Source: Candidatus Gastranaerophilales bacterium (GTDB lineage Bacteria > Cyanobacteriota > Vampirovibrionia > Gastranaerophilales > Gastranaerophilaceae). Taken from it: a stretch of DNA of 64,000 bases. The position numbers and the translations under genes were made by a program. The number at the start of each line of letters is the position of its first letter. Within the stretch, counting starts at the first letter, position 1. The stretch lies in assembly GCA_944325005.1 (NCBI GenBank), contig CALUYO010000002.1, positions 62,001 through 126,000 on the forward strand, written 5' to 3'. Below are positions 8,796 to 16,892 of the stretch, piece by piece. The notes under the pieces were generated by a model, which did no database searches, was not told the DNA's origin, and saw nothing but the letters and a program-made list of their open reading frames with translations.

Positions 8796-10322
8796 ATGAC
8801 ACAGAGAGTATTATTATGTATTATGGATGGCTGGGGCATAAGTAAAAATCACCCCGAATTTGATGCAACTAAACTTGCTCATCCTGTTCATGTTGACACA
8901 TTAGAAAAAGAGTATCCTACAATTTCAATTCACGCTGACGGACAATATGTCGGTCTGCCTGAGGGTCAAATGGGTAACAGCGAAGTAGGGCACTTAAATT
9001 TAGGTGCAGGACGTGTTGTGCATCAGGATTTGTCAAGAATTAACAGAGCTATAAAAGATGGTTCTTTTTTCAAAAATGAGCGTTTTTTAATGGCTATAAA
9101 TCATGCTAAAGAAAATGATTCAGCTTTACATATTTTTGGGCTTGTTTCAACCGGCGGTGTTCATTCTTCTTTAGATCACCTTTTAGCACTTATAAAAATG
9201 GCTGCTGATAACGGATTGAAAAAAGTTTATGTTCACGCATTTTTGGATGGCCGCGATACACCTCCTCAGAGTGCTTGTACATTTATTCAGCCTGTTGAAG
9301 ATGAGTTGAAAAAATACAATCTTCCTCCTGTAGCTACAATTATCGGCCGTTACTATATTATGGACAGAGATAATCGCTGGGAAAGAGTTGAAAAAGGTTA
9401 TAATGCATTGTTGTTCGGTGAAGGAGAACACGCTTCTACTGCTTGTGAAGGAGTAAAGGCTTCATACGCAAGAGGAGATAATGACGAATTTGTGCTTCCT
9501 ACTGTTATTGGCGGTGAAGAATCAAGAATACATGATAATGATGCTATAATTTTCTTTAACTACAGACCTGATAGGGCAAGAGAAATTTCTAAAGCTTTAA
9601 ATTTCACAGACTTTGACGGCTTTGAAAGAAAGAAAGTTCTTAAAAATCTTTGTTATATAACTATGACAAGTTATAATGAAGATTTTACATTCCCGGTAGC
9701 ATTCCCGAAAGAGCACCTCGTAAATATTCTCGGTGATGTTTTGGAAGCTAACGGAGTTAAGCAGTTCAGAACTGCTGAAACAGAGAAGTATGCGCACGTA
9801 ACATTTTTCTTTAACGGTGGTATTGATGAACCTCAGCCTCATGAAACAAGAGTTCTTGTTCCTTCTCCCAAAGTGGCTACTTATGACTTACAGCCTGAGA
9901 TGAGTGCTTTTGAGGTTTGTGAAAATGTATTAAAAGCTATTGACAATCCGGAATACGGCTTTATTTTGGTTAATTTTGCTAACCCTGATATGGTTGGACA
10001 TACAGGAGTTGTTGAAGCTGCAACTAAGGCTTGCCATGTTGTTGACGAGTGTGTAGGAAAAATTGCAGATGCTTGTATTAAAAATGACATTGTTATGTTA
10101 TTGACAGCGGACCATGGGAATTCTGAAGTTATGGTAAACCCTGATACAGGAAAACCTCAGACTGCTCATACTACAAACAAAGTTCCGTTTGTTCTTATTA
10201 ACGCTCCAAAAGATATGCAGTTAAAAGATGATGGTGCTTTGTGCAATATTGCACCTACGGTGCTTCAATTGATGGGTATTGACAAGCCCGCGGAAATGGA
10301 TTGCGATTCTTTGATTAAATAA
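8796..10322 (+). CDS. gpmI: 2,3-bisphosphoglycerate-independent phosphoglycerate mutase
   Basis: 508 residues, the standard size. It interconverts 3- and 2-phosphoglycerate in glycolysis using two manganese ions and a phosphoserine intermediate. Visible: the metal-binding CIMDGWGI at the start; the catalytic serine in GQMGNSEVGHLNLGAGR (about residue 61); HAFLDGRDTPP; YYIMDRDNRWERVEKGY; NYRPDRARE; NFANPDMVGHTG; and TADHGNSEVM. GAGGACA lies 6-12 bases ahead of the ATG. Single gene with its own terminator. Confidence 0.97.
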   Translation: MTQRVLLCIMDGWGISKNHPEFDATKLAHPVHVDTLEKEYPTISIHADGQYVGLPEGQMGNSEVGHLNLGAGRVVHQDLSRINRAIKDGSFFKNERFLMAINHAKENDSALHIFGLVSTGGVHSSLDHLLALIKMAADNGLKKVYVHAFLDGRDTPPQSACTFIQPVEDELKKYNLPPVATIIGRYYIMDRDNRWERVEKGYNALLFGEGEHASTACEGVKASYARGDNDEFVLPTVIGGEESRIHDNDAIIFFNYRPDRAREISKALNFTDFDGFERKKVLKNLCYITMTSYNEDFTFPVAFPKEHLVNILGDVLEANGVKQFRTAETEKYAHVTFFFNGGIDEPQPHETRVLVPSPKVATYDLQPEMSAFEVCENVLKAIDNPEYGFILVNFANPDMVGHTGVVEAATKACHVVDECVGKIADACIKNDIVMLLTADHGNSEVMVNPDTGKPQTAHTTNKVPFVLINAPKDMQLKDDGALCNIAPTVLQLMGIDKPAEMDCDSLIK

Positions 10323-10330
10323 AATTACTA

Positions 10331-10361
10331 AAAAGGGTGCCTTTATTTGGCATCCTTTTTC
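10331..10361 (+). terminator. Terminator of gpmI
   Basis: AAAAGGGTGCC-TTTATTT-GGCATCCTTTT, an 11-bp stem with one G.T pair followed by T, directly after the gpmI stop codon. Confidence 0.8.
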
Positions 10362-10385
10362 AAATAAATAGAGATTAGGATGATT

Positions 10386-13358
10386 ATGGCTGATAATAAA
10401 GTTTTAGATATAGATTTTTCATTTAAAAAAAATAACGTGGATGAACTTTTCTTTAATTTGTCCGAAAATCCGGAAGGATTCAAGAATAAAGATTTTCGTT
10501 ATACCTTGAGCTTGATTTATCAGACTGTTGAAGATGAATTTGTCGGTGTATTTTTGAGTCCTAACCCGCCGACAAGAAATACAAATTTTTACCTTGTGAA
10601 TAATAATGATAAACTGTCATTTTTTGTTTCTCCGACAAATAATTTCCAGTATTATTTAAAGTCTAAAGGTTCATTGTTCCGTTTTAAGTCAGAGGTTATG
10701 GATGATAAAGTCGGTTATGCTATGAGCCTTGATCTTGTAATGGATTACTTCGGCGGTTTCGGTAATATTGTTGATCTGGATGCTCTTACTCCTACTTTCA
10801 TTTATTTGAATAAGCTTACATATTTTGTAATGAAGCTTATAGAAAAGCTGTATTTTATTCCTACAATTAAAAAACATGGAACAATGTTTAGAATTGTTTA
10901 TGAACCGATTATAAATTCGCAGCAGCTTGCAAGAATTATTAATCAGTTTGAAGAAAATATTCCTGATGATTTGTTTATAAAGGGTGGTAAACCTAAAAAC
11001 TTTATTAATGATTTTATTTATAATTATTTGAATTATGTTATTTATAAATTTTTAGGTATAAAAGCATATAAGTTTAAAGATGTTAAATCAGGCACTTATA
11101 TGATAAAAGATTTGGAACAGCGTTCTGTTATGAAAGGACATGACATTGCAGAAAGTCTTGCTCAGTGGTTTGATGAACTTTATCTAGGTAAATATGATGT
11201 TATTCCTTTTTTCAAGATTGATAAGATTGAAAATGAGGAATTATTTCGGTTAAAAGTTCATATAAAAAATAGAAAGACAGATGAAGATGTTTTAATTGAT
11301 AGACTTTATACGGACGAAGAAGTTTTCGGCGCAAATTCTTCTGATATCGCAAGAATTGTCGAAAAACAGCTTAATTATGCTTCAAGATATATGCCTGAAC
11401 TTGAAGAACTTTTTGAAGATGAAGAAAAATTGGCACTTGATTTAGATTTAAATCAGGTTTACAAAATTATAACCCAGACAGCCTATTACCTTCAAAAAGC
11501 CCAGATTGAAGTTGTGTTGCCGAAAGAACTTACAAATATTGTAGTTCCGCGTGCATCTATTAATGCAAAAGTTAAAACATCGCGCTCAAAAGAGCTTGCC
11601 GATATTTTTAACAACAACTCTTCGTCTAAAATTTCTCTTGATGACATTCTTGAGTTTTCTTACGAGATTGCTATAGGCAATGAAAAGCTGTCTGTTGAGG
11701 AATTTAATAAGCTTGTTGAGGGACAAAATGGTTTAATAAAGTATAAAAATAAATATGTCCTTGTTGATAAAGAAGATACAAAAAAACTTTTTGAGCAGAT
11801 TGCCAAAGCTAACCTTAAATCAATGTCAAGAATGGAATTGATTCATGCATCAATGTCAGGTCAGTTGCAGCAATATGATTTTGACTATGATGAGGCTTTT
11901 GCAAAAGTTATTCAGGATTTTAACAAGCCTGTAGAGGTCACTCCTCCTAAAGAATTAAAAGGAGAATTGAGGCCTTATCAGCAAACCGGTCTTAAATGGC
12001 TGTGGACGAATATTTTTAAAGGCTTTGGCGCCTGTATGGCAGATGATATGGGGTTAGGTAAAACTATTCAGGTTATAAGCTTAATTCTTAAAATGAAAGA
12101 AGAGAATAAACTTAATAAGCCGGTTCTTGTTATTTGTCCGACAACCTTGATGGGAAACTGGATGAAAGAACTACAAATGTTTGCACCATCATTGGATACT
12201 GTTATATATCACGGTGCAGAAAGACAGTTAGATTTAAAACATGATGTAATTTTAACTACATATGCTATTATGCGTATTGACGTAGAAGAATTAAAGAAGA
12301 ACGATTGGGGTATGATAATTGTAGATGAGGCGCAAAATATTAAAAATCCTGATACTGCTCAAACTCTTGCTGTTAAAATGTTAAAATCTCCTGTTAAAAT
12401 TGCAATGACAGGTACACCTGTTGAAAATAGACTAACCGAACTGTGGAGCATTTTTGATTTTATTAATCAGGGATATTTGGGAACTTTAAGGGAATTTCAA
12501 AAAAGTTATGCTATTCCTATTGAAAGATTTAAAGAAAATTCACGTGCGGCAAAATTGAAAATGTCTGTCTCGCCTTTTGTCCTCAGGCGTTTGAAAACTG
12601 ATAAACATGTAATTACTGATTTACCTGAAAAAATGGTTATTAATGATTACTGCTACCTGTCAAAACCGCAGGCAGTTCTTTATGAAAAGACTCTAAATGA
12701 AATGATGGAAAAAATTTCGGGCTTTACGGGTATAAATAGACGAGGGAATATATTCAAACTTATTACCGCTCTTAAACAGATTTGTAACCATCCGTATCAG
12801 TTCTTAAAAGGCGGTGAGATGAGCAAAGAGCTTTCAGGGAAAATGGATAAATGTATTTCAACTGTCCAGAGCATTCTAGATAATAATGAAAAAACTCTTA
12901 TCTTTACTCAATATAAAGAAATGGGTGATATTTTGTGCAAGGTTATAGCTGATGAGTGCTCTACTGAACCTTTGTTCTTCCATGGGTCCTTAACCGTTCC
13001 TCAGCGTGAGGATTTGATAAATCGTATTCAAAATGATGATGATGCTAAAATTATGGTTCTTTCTCTAAAAGCTGGAGGAACCGGTTTGAACCTTACCAGT
13101 GCTACAAATGTTATTCACTACGATTTGTGGTGGAATCCTGCTGTTGAAGATCAGGCAACAGACAGAACTTATCGTATCGGTCAGGATAAAAATGTTATGG
13201 TTCACAGGATGATTACTCTCGGAACTTTTGAAGAAAAGATCGATGAGATGTTAAAATCTAAAAAAGAGCTTGCCGACCTTGCCGTATATGAAGGTGAAAA
13301 GATTATAACAGAGCTTTCTGACGAGGAAATTTACCAGATATTTACTCTATCTGCTTAA
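10386..13358 (+). CDS. SNF2/RapA-type DEAD-like helicase
   Basis: About 990 residues. The C-terminal half is a SWI2/SNF2 ATPase: ADDMGLGKTIQV (Walker A, about 555-565), ICPTTLMGNW, VDEAQNIKN (motif II, DEAQ), MTGTPVENRLTELWSIFDF, LRRLKTDK, IFTQYKEMGDIL, LKAGGTGLNLTSA and RTYRIGQDKNV. The N-terminal half (about 1-500) is less conserved and probably carries the SNF2-associated domain of bacterial homologues. ATG 10386 is preferred over 10380 because TTAGGATGA then sits at a proper distance. The role is probably nucleic-acid translocation or RNA-polymerase recycling like RapA, but the substrate cannot be read from sequence. Confidence 0.88.
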   Translation: MADNKVLDIDFSFKKNNVDELFFNLSENPEGFKNKDFRYTLSLIYQTVEDEFVGVFLSPNPPTRNTNFYLVNNNDKLSFFVSPTNNFQYYLKSKGSLFRFKSEVMDDKVGYAMSLDLVMDYFGGFGNIVDLDALTPTFIYLNKLTYFVMKLIEKLYFIPTIKKHGTMFRIVYEPIINSQQLARIINQFEENIPDDLFIKGGKPKNFINDFIYNYLNYVIYKFLGIKAYKFKDVKSGTYMIKDLEQRSVMKGHDIAESLAQWFDELYLGKYDVIPFFKIDKIENEELFRLKVHIKNRKTDEDVLIDRLYTDEEVFGANSSDIARIVEKQLNYASRYMPELEELFEDEEKLALDLDLNQVYKIITQTAYYLQKAQIEVVLPKELTNIVVPRASINAKVKTSRSKELADIFNNNSSSKISLDDILEFSYEIAIGNEKLSVEEFNKLVEGQNGLIKYKNKYVLVDKEDTKKLFEQIAKANLKSMSRMELIHASMSGQLQQYDFDYDEAFAKVIQDFNKPVEVTPPKELKGELRPYQQTGLKWLWTNIFKGFGACMADDMGLGKTIQVISLILKMKEENKLNKPVLVICPTTLMGNWMKELQMFAPSLDTVIYHGAERQLDLKHDVILTTYAIMRIDVEELKKNDWGMIIVDEAQNIKNPDTAQTLAVKMLKSPVKIAMTGTPVENRLTELWSIFDFINQGYLGTLREFQKSYAIPIERFKENSRAAKLKMSVSPFVLRRLKTDKHVITDLPEKMVINDYCYLSKPQAVLYEKTLNEMMEKISGFTGINRRGNIFKLITALKQICNHPYQFLKGGEMSKELSGKMDKCISTVQSILDNNEKTLIFTQYKEMGDILCKVIADECSTEPLFFHGSLTVPQREDLINRIQNDDDAKIMVLSLKAGGTGLNLTSATNVIHYDLWWNPAVEDQATDRTYRIGQDKNVMVHRMITLGTFEEKIDEMLKSKKELADLAVYEGEKIITELSDEEIYQIFTLSA

Positions 13359-13365
13359 AGTATAC

Positions 13366-13393
13366 TTGAATTTATTTTTGTTTAGGTTATAAT
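13366..13393 (+). promoter_or_regulatory. Sigma70-type promoter of rpsU
   Basis: TTGAAT, 16-base spacer, TATAAT (perfect -10), ending 48 bases before the rpsU start. Confidence 0.65.
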
Positions 13394-13441
13394 TTATTTA
13401 TATATTGTATACAAGAGACTATAAAGGTGGTGAAAATATAA

Positions 13442-13615
13442 ATGGCAGAAGTTAAAGTTGGCGAAAACGAATCAATTGAAAGCGCTCTTAGACGTTTTAA
13501 GAAAAAGATTCAAAAAGCCGGTATACTTTCAGAAGTAAAAAAACGTGAAAGATATGAAAAACCAAGCGTAAAAAGAAAACGCAAATCTGAAGCAGCCAGA
13601 AAAAGAAAAGTTTAA
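13442..13615 (+). CDS. rpsU: Small ribosomal subunit protein bS21
   Basis: A 57-codon gene. The protein begins [20 protein letters not shown] and ends in a very basic tail ([14 protein letters not shown]). The [18 protein letters not shown] core and the basic C-terminus are diagnostic of bS21, a late-assembling 30S protein near the mRNA 3'-end/anti-Shine-Dalgarno region. AAGGTGGTG lies 8-10 bases before the ATG. The gene has its own promoter and terminator and is monocistronic. Confidence 0.95.
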   Translation: MAEVKVGENESIESALRRFKKKIQKAGILSEVKKRERYEKPSVKRKRKSEAARKRKV

Positions 13616-13638
13616 GCTGTTTATAAATATTTAAAATA

Positions 13639-13672
13639 AAAGAACGGACTAATTTTAGTCTGTTCTTTTTAT
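13639..13672 (+). terminator. Terminator of rpsU
   Basis: AAGAACGGACTA-ATTT-TAGTCTGTTCTT, a 12-bp stem with one G.T pair, then a T-run; begins 24 bases after the rpsU stop. Confidence 0.8.
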
Positions 13673-13700
13673 TGAAAACTTTTTTAAAATATGTTAAAAT
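13672..13700 (+). promoter_or_regulatory. Sigma70-type promoter of the first pilin-like gene
   Basis: TTGAAA, 17-base spacer, TAAAAT, followed by AAAGGAG 8 bases before ATG 13728. Promoter and ribosome binding site look intact although the reading frame behind them is broken. Confidence 0.6.
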
Positions 13701-13727
13701 TGTTTTATTAAGAAAGGAGCATAATGT

Positions 13728-14418
13728 ATGAAAAAATTTTTTAATTTTGTTTGTCGGGGGGGGGGAGCAATTTTTAGCTCCTTTACGTTCGTTTACCCTC
13801 GCGGAGGTCTTGGTTACACTCGGAATAATTAGTGTTGTGGCGGCTTTGACTATTCCATCGCTTATACAAAACCATAATAAACGTATTATTGAAACAAGGC
13901 TCCAAAAGTTTTATTCAACAATTAATCAGGCTGTCTTAATGTATGAGTAAGAAAATAATGTCATGAAAGAAGACTGGCATCCAAGTGCACTCTGTTCCAA
14001 TATGAATTCCAGTTCTTATGAATGTAATTTAATTATTTTTAATCAATATATTGCCCCTTATATAAAATACACAAAAATAGAAGATAGGGATAATCGATTA
14101 TATGTGTATTTTACAGATAGTTCAGCCGCACGTTTTACCTATTATGGTCAGGATATTTGGTTTTTCCCAAAATCAACAAAAACATTAATGCCATTTGACT
14201 CACTAAAAATCGGTAAAGACTATTTTGGATTTGCTTTTTATCCGGCCGGCGCCAGCGGCAATAGAAATAGTTACTTTAAAGGTAAAGGTGTTGAACCTTA
14301 TATTACTGTGGACTGGGATGGCACAAAAAAAGGGCTTTATTCTAGTTGTAATAATGCTGCAAAAATTATTCAGTTGAATGGCTGGCTTATTCCTGACGAT
14401 TATCCCTGTCTGCACTAA
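13728..14418 (+). pseudogene. Type IV pilin-like gene, out of frame at a poly-G tract and with an in-frame stop
   Basis: ATG 13728 with AAAGGAG upstream reads MKKFFNFVC and enters a run of ten G (13756-13765), after which it ends at a TAG near 13830. With nine (or twelve) G it would join the frame carrying LRSFTLAEVLVTLGII (from about 13785). That is the class III prepilin N-terminus, with the usual Gly before FTLAE replaced by Ser. The same frame has a TAA at 13948-13950 and then continues to 14418 (NNVMKEDWHPS... ending NGWLIPDDYPCLH), matching its intact paralogues. So there are two lesions, one possibly reversible and one a single-codon nonsense change. An in-frame TTG at 13747 has no ribosome binding site. 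Confidence 0.8.
13756..13765 (+). repeat. Poly-G tract of ten bases in the pilin leader (locus 1)
   Basis: Ten consecutive G on the coding strand within leader-peptide codons. Loss of one G restores the frame from ATG 13728 into the pilin helix. Its flank (TC-G10-AGCAATTTTTAGCT) resembles the non-coding strand of the tracts at 24.6 and 46.9 kb, so the module lies inverted relative to the gene here. Confidence 0.85.
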
Positions 14419-14499
14419 TTATTATTAATTTGACATATTGAATGTTTTAGGGTTTAATAAGTGTGTTATATACATTTTTAACTTTAAAAAGGATAAATT

Positions 14500-14928
14500 A
14501 TGATTTCTAAAATTTCTTACAACCCCGTAATTTTTTCAACAAATAATTCTATGAATATTAAAAATACTTATTCATCTGTTAAATTAAATTCTGATTTAAC
14601 GTCTGATATGGTTAGTTTTACTTCTAAAAATAAAGAGATTGAAGAAGTTGTAAAAAATGCTTTCAGAAAATTAGCTCAGAACAGAAAGGCTGATAAACTT
14701 GGTACTTATATGACTACGGCCGGTAATGCTAATGTATTCTTGCAGGAAACGAAATTGTCAAAAGAGGCAAAATTAAGCTTAAGTGATGGAATTTTTGGTA
14801 ATAAATCTTATGCTAATTTTTATATAAAGAAATCTTTAGGCAAACCTGTTGAAATAACATCTCTCGATGAAGATTTAAGTAAAACTGAAGCTAAAAAAAT
14901 GGTTTTGACATATTTACGAGATATTTAG
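14500..14928 (+). CDS. Hypothetical protein, 142 residues
   Basis: A soluble protein. The N-terminal 45 residues are Ser/Asn/Thr-rich and probably flexible (MISKISYNPVIFSTNN...). The rest (about 45-142) is Lys-rich with a helical start (EIEEVVKNAFRKLAQN). No cysteine, signal peptide or membrane segment. AAAAAGGA lies about 6 bases before the ATG, and a TTGACA-like -35 lies at about 14430. I do not recognise the family. It resembles in style the 127-residue protein at 5.3 kb. Confidence 0.6.
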   Translation: MISKISYNPVIFSTNNSMNIKNTYSSVKLNSDLTSDMVSFTSKNKEIEEVVKNAFRKLAQNRKADKLGTYMTTAGNANVFLQETKLSKEAKLSLSDGIFGNKSYANFYIKKSLGKPVEITSLDEDLSKTEAKKMVLTYLRDI

Positions 14929-14970
14929 TTTTATTATAAGAGTGTATAATTTACTATATTTAGTTTTGTA

Positions 14971-15020
14971 AATCCCTTGCAAGACAAGGGATTGAACTCT
15001 TTGTTAAAATATGTTACAAT
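14971..15020 (+). promoter_or_regulatory. Inverted repeat overlapping a sigma70-type promoter
   Basis: AATCCCTTG-CAAGA-CAAGGGATT (14971-14993), a 9-bp perfect inverted repeat without a following T-run. It overlaps by two bases TTGAAC (14992-14997), which with a 17-base spacer and TACAAT (15015-15020) makes a good promoter for the phosphodiester-glycosidase gene. The repeat could be an operator or a weak terminator of the preceding gene. The transcript would have a leader of about 115 bases. Confidence 0.5.
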
Positions 15021-15141
15021 AGTAGTAGGAAGATCCTGAAAAATGGTTTATTTAAGAAATTCAGGTTTCCGATGAGTGTTATTCCCCACCCCACTCTTAA
15101 ATCAAAAAGGTATCCGGTTACTTAACCTAAGAGGTGACATT

Positions 15142-16401
15142 ATGGATACGTTGATTTACAATGCACAAAATTATGAGCTGAAAAAATTAGCAGAAATAGC
15201 TGTAAATGTTTCTATAATAGGGGTATTAAGTTTGTGTCAGGTGCTTTTGCCTATTCATGCAAGTAACACAAAAATCGCACAGGTAACTGCACCTGACTTT
15301 GATACTGGTCAGTTAAAAGCAAAAATTCTCAATGAGATTTCTCCCGAAGTCCGTCAAAAGAATTTTGATACTCTAATCCGGCAAAAGTATCCTAAGGCAG
15401 TAATCACTGACGTAACCGGCGGGGTAAAGCATATAAAACTTACAAAATATTATAGCGGGAGGCCGGTTAGAATTAATGTGGTAGAAGTTGATATGAAACT
15501 TGCAAAAGATCTGGAGTTAGCTCCCGCACTCTCATCGGACACAACTCTTAAAAGCAGAAGGACTATTACAAAAATTGCACAAAATAATAATGCTATAGTT
15601 GCATTAAATGGTACATATTTTAAACCTCAGACAGGTGTTCCTCTTGGGACTTTAATGATTAACCAAAAAATGTACACAGGCCCGATCTATGATAGAGTAG
15701 CTATGGGATTTTTCGATGATGGTTTTGATGTTGCACGAATCACTCTTAACGCATCTGTTAAAGGGAGCGGTAAAACTGTAAAGGTCGATAATATTAATCA
15801 GCCTAGGATGCTTTCAACACATGTTCTTATTTATACTCCTGAATGGGGAAAATATTCTCAGGCTGCACCAAAATATGGTGTTGGACTGCAGGTTGTAGAT
15901 GATAAAATTATAAAAGCTTCTGCAAACTCTGTTGAAATTCCTGAAAACGGTTATGTAATTTCAGGTCCTAAAAGTGTTCTTTATGCATTACTTGATAAAA
16001 AAGATGTTAAGCTTGAAATAAAGACTGTTCCGGAATGGAAGGGTGTAAAGCATATTATAAGCGGTGGTCCGTATCTTATTAAGGATGGAGAGGTATTTGT
16101 TGATATGACTGCTCAAAAGCTTGGCGCAATCGGCGGACGAAATCCAAGGAGTGCAATTGGATATACCTCTGAAAATAATATCATACTGGTTGCAGTCGAC
16201 GGACGTGAAGGAAGTTCTATAGGAATGACTTTAATGGAACTTGCAAATTTTATGCATTCAATAGGCTGTGTTGCTGCTATTAATCTTGACGGCGGGGGCT
16301 CAACCGTCATGTATGTAAATGGTCAAGTAGTCAATAAACCTCAGATGGCAGGCGGAATACCTCTTTCAAATGCAATAATTCTTTCGAAAATAAGTTTATA
16401 A
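15142..16401 (+). CDS. Exported phosphodiester glycosidase-domain (NAGPA-like) protein
   Basis: ATG 15142, with AGAGGTGA at a good spacing, gives 419 residues; an upstream in-frame ATG at 15076 has no ribosome binding site. A hydrophobic segment at about 20-40 (IIGVLSLCQVLLPIHAS) is probably a signal peptide or anchor. The C-terminal region carries the NAGPA-type pattern: ALNGTYFKPQTGVPLG, ISGGPYLIKDGE, RNPRSAIGY, LVAVDGREGSS, GMTLMELA and INLDGGGSTVMYVNG. This domain is found in exopolysaccharide and cell-wall-active bacterial proteins and removes a sugar phosphodiester cap in the animal enzyme. The precise substrate here is unknown. Confidence 0.87.
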   Translation: MDTLIYNAQNYELKKLAEIAVNVSIIGVLSLCQVLLPIHASNTKIAQVTAPDFDTGQLKAKILNEISPEVRQKNFDTLIRQKYPKAVITDVTGGVKHIKLTKYYSGRPVRINVVEVDMKLAKDLELAPALSSDTTLKSRRTITKIAQNNNAIVALNGTYFKPQTGVPLGTLMINQKMYTGPIYDRVAMGFFDDGFDVARITLNASVKGSGKTVKVDNINQPRMLSTHVLIYTPEWGKYSQAAPKYGVGLQVVDDKIIKASANSVEIPENGYVISGPKSVLYALLDKKDVKLEIKTVPEWKGVKHIISGGPYLIKDGEVFVDMTAQKLGAIGGRNPRSAIGYTSENNIILVAVDGREGSSIGMTLMELANFMHSIGCVAAINLDGGGSTVMYVNGQVVNKPQMAGGIPLSNAIILSKISL

Positions 16402-16441
16402 ACATAACTTCTTCTCATAATCTTTTCATACTTTGCACATA

Positions 16442-16469
16442 CCTGCGTTATTATACGCAGTTTTTTTTA
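16442..16469 (+). terminator. Terminator of the phosphodiester-glycosidase gene
   Basis: CTGCGT-TATTAT-ACGCAG, a 6-bp stem, followed by eight T. It abuts the stop of the converging minus-strand gene. Confidence 0.75.
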
Positions 16470-16892
16470 TCTGCTTATATTCTGATCAATAATGTCTGAA
16501 ACCCATGGAATATAGCTATACTTACCAACAAATGACGAGATGGCAAGATACATTAAAAATATATAGATAACTGTCTGAATTAATGAGTATTCAAATATCA
16601 AAGGCATATTCAGCCAGAACGTAAGCTGCGCAACAATCTGGTTGATTATCGGAATAAAACTAAAAATATTTGACAGCCAGCCTATTAAAATTGACAGAAC
16701 TGCAAAACCAAGCGATATAAATATTGATTGGAAAATATGATACTGTAAGAAAGGTCTTAATCTTGCTTTAGTGAAAAGTCCGATAATAAGCCATATAAAA
16801 CCTACCATACCCATTGTAAGATATGTTAATGCTGCAATAATTCTTTCAATCATTTGCGGGGTATCTTCACGCATTTTATACAGGTTCTCCAT
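16467..16892 (-). CDS. Tic20-like four-helix membrane protein
   Basis: 141 residues with four hydrophobic segments (about 17-40, 53-75, 80-100 and 105-125). The start RIIAALTYLTMGMVG and the loop LRPFLQYHIFQSIFISLGF resemble the Tic20-like proteins of cyanobacteria ('R...ALpYL' and 'fh.vQaill'). The assignment is by pattern only; a DUF4870-type protein is the alternative. It overlaps the upstream TPR gene by 17 bases, so the two are cotranscribed and probably translationally coupled. Confidence 0.55.
   Translation of the reverse strand: MENLYKMREDTPQMIERIIAALTYLTMGMVGFIWLIIGLFTKARLRPFLQYHIFQSIFISLGFAVLSILIGWLSNIFSFIPIINQIVAQLTFWLNMPLIFEYSLIQTVIYIFLMYLAISSFVGKYSYIPWVSDIIDQNISR

Noticed and set aside
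13747-13950. A separate small protein starting at TTG 13747
   Set aside because: There is no ribosome binding site before TTG 13747; the frame is the helix part of the interrupted pilin gene.
15020-15141. Leader of the glycosidase gene as a known riboswitch (c-di-AMP, TPP) or as 6S/SRP RNA
   Set aside because: None of the consensus cores I know is present, and only two weak hairpins are visible.
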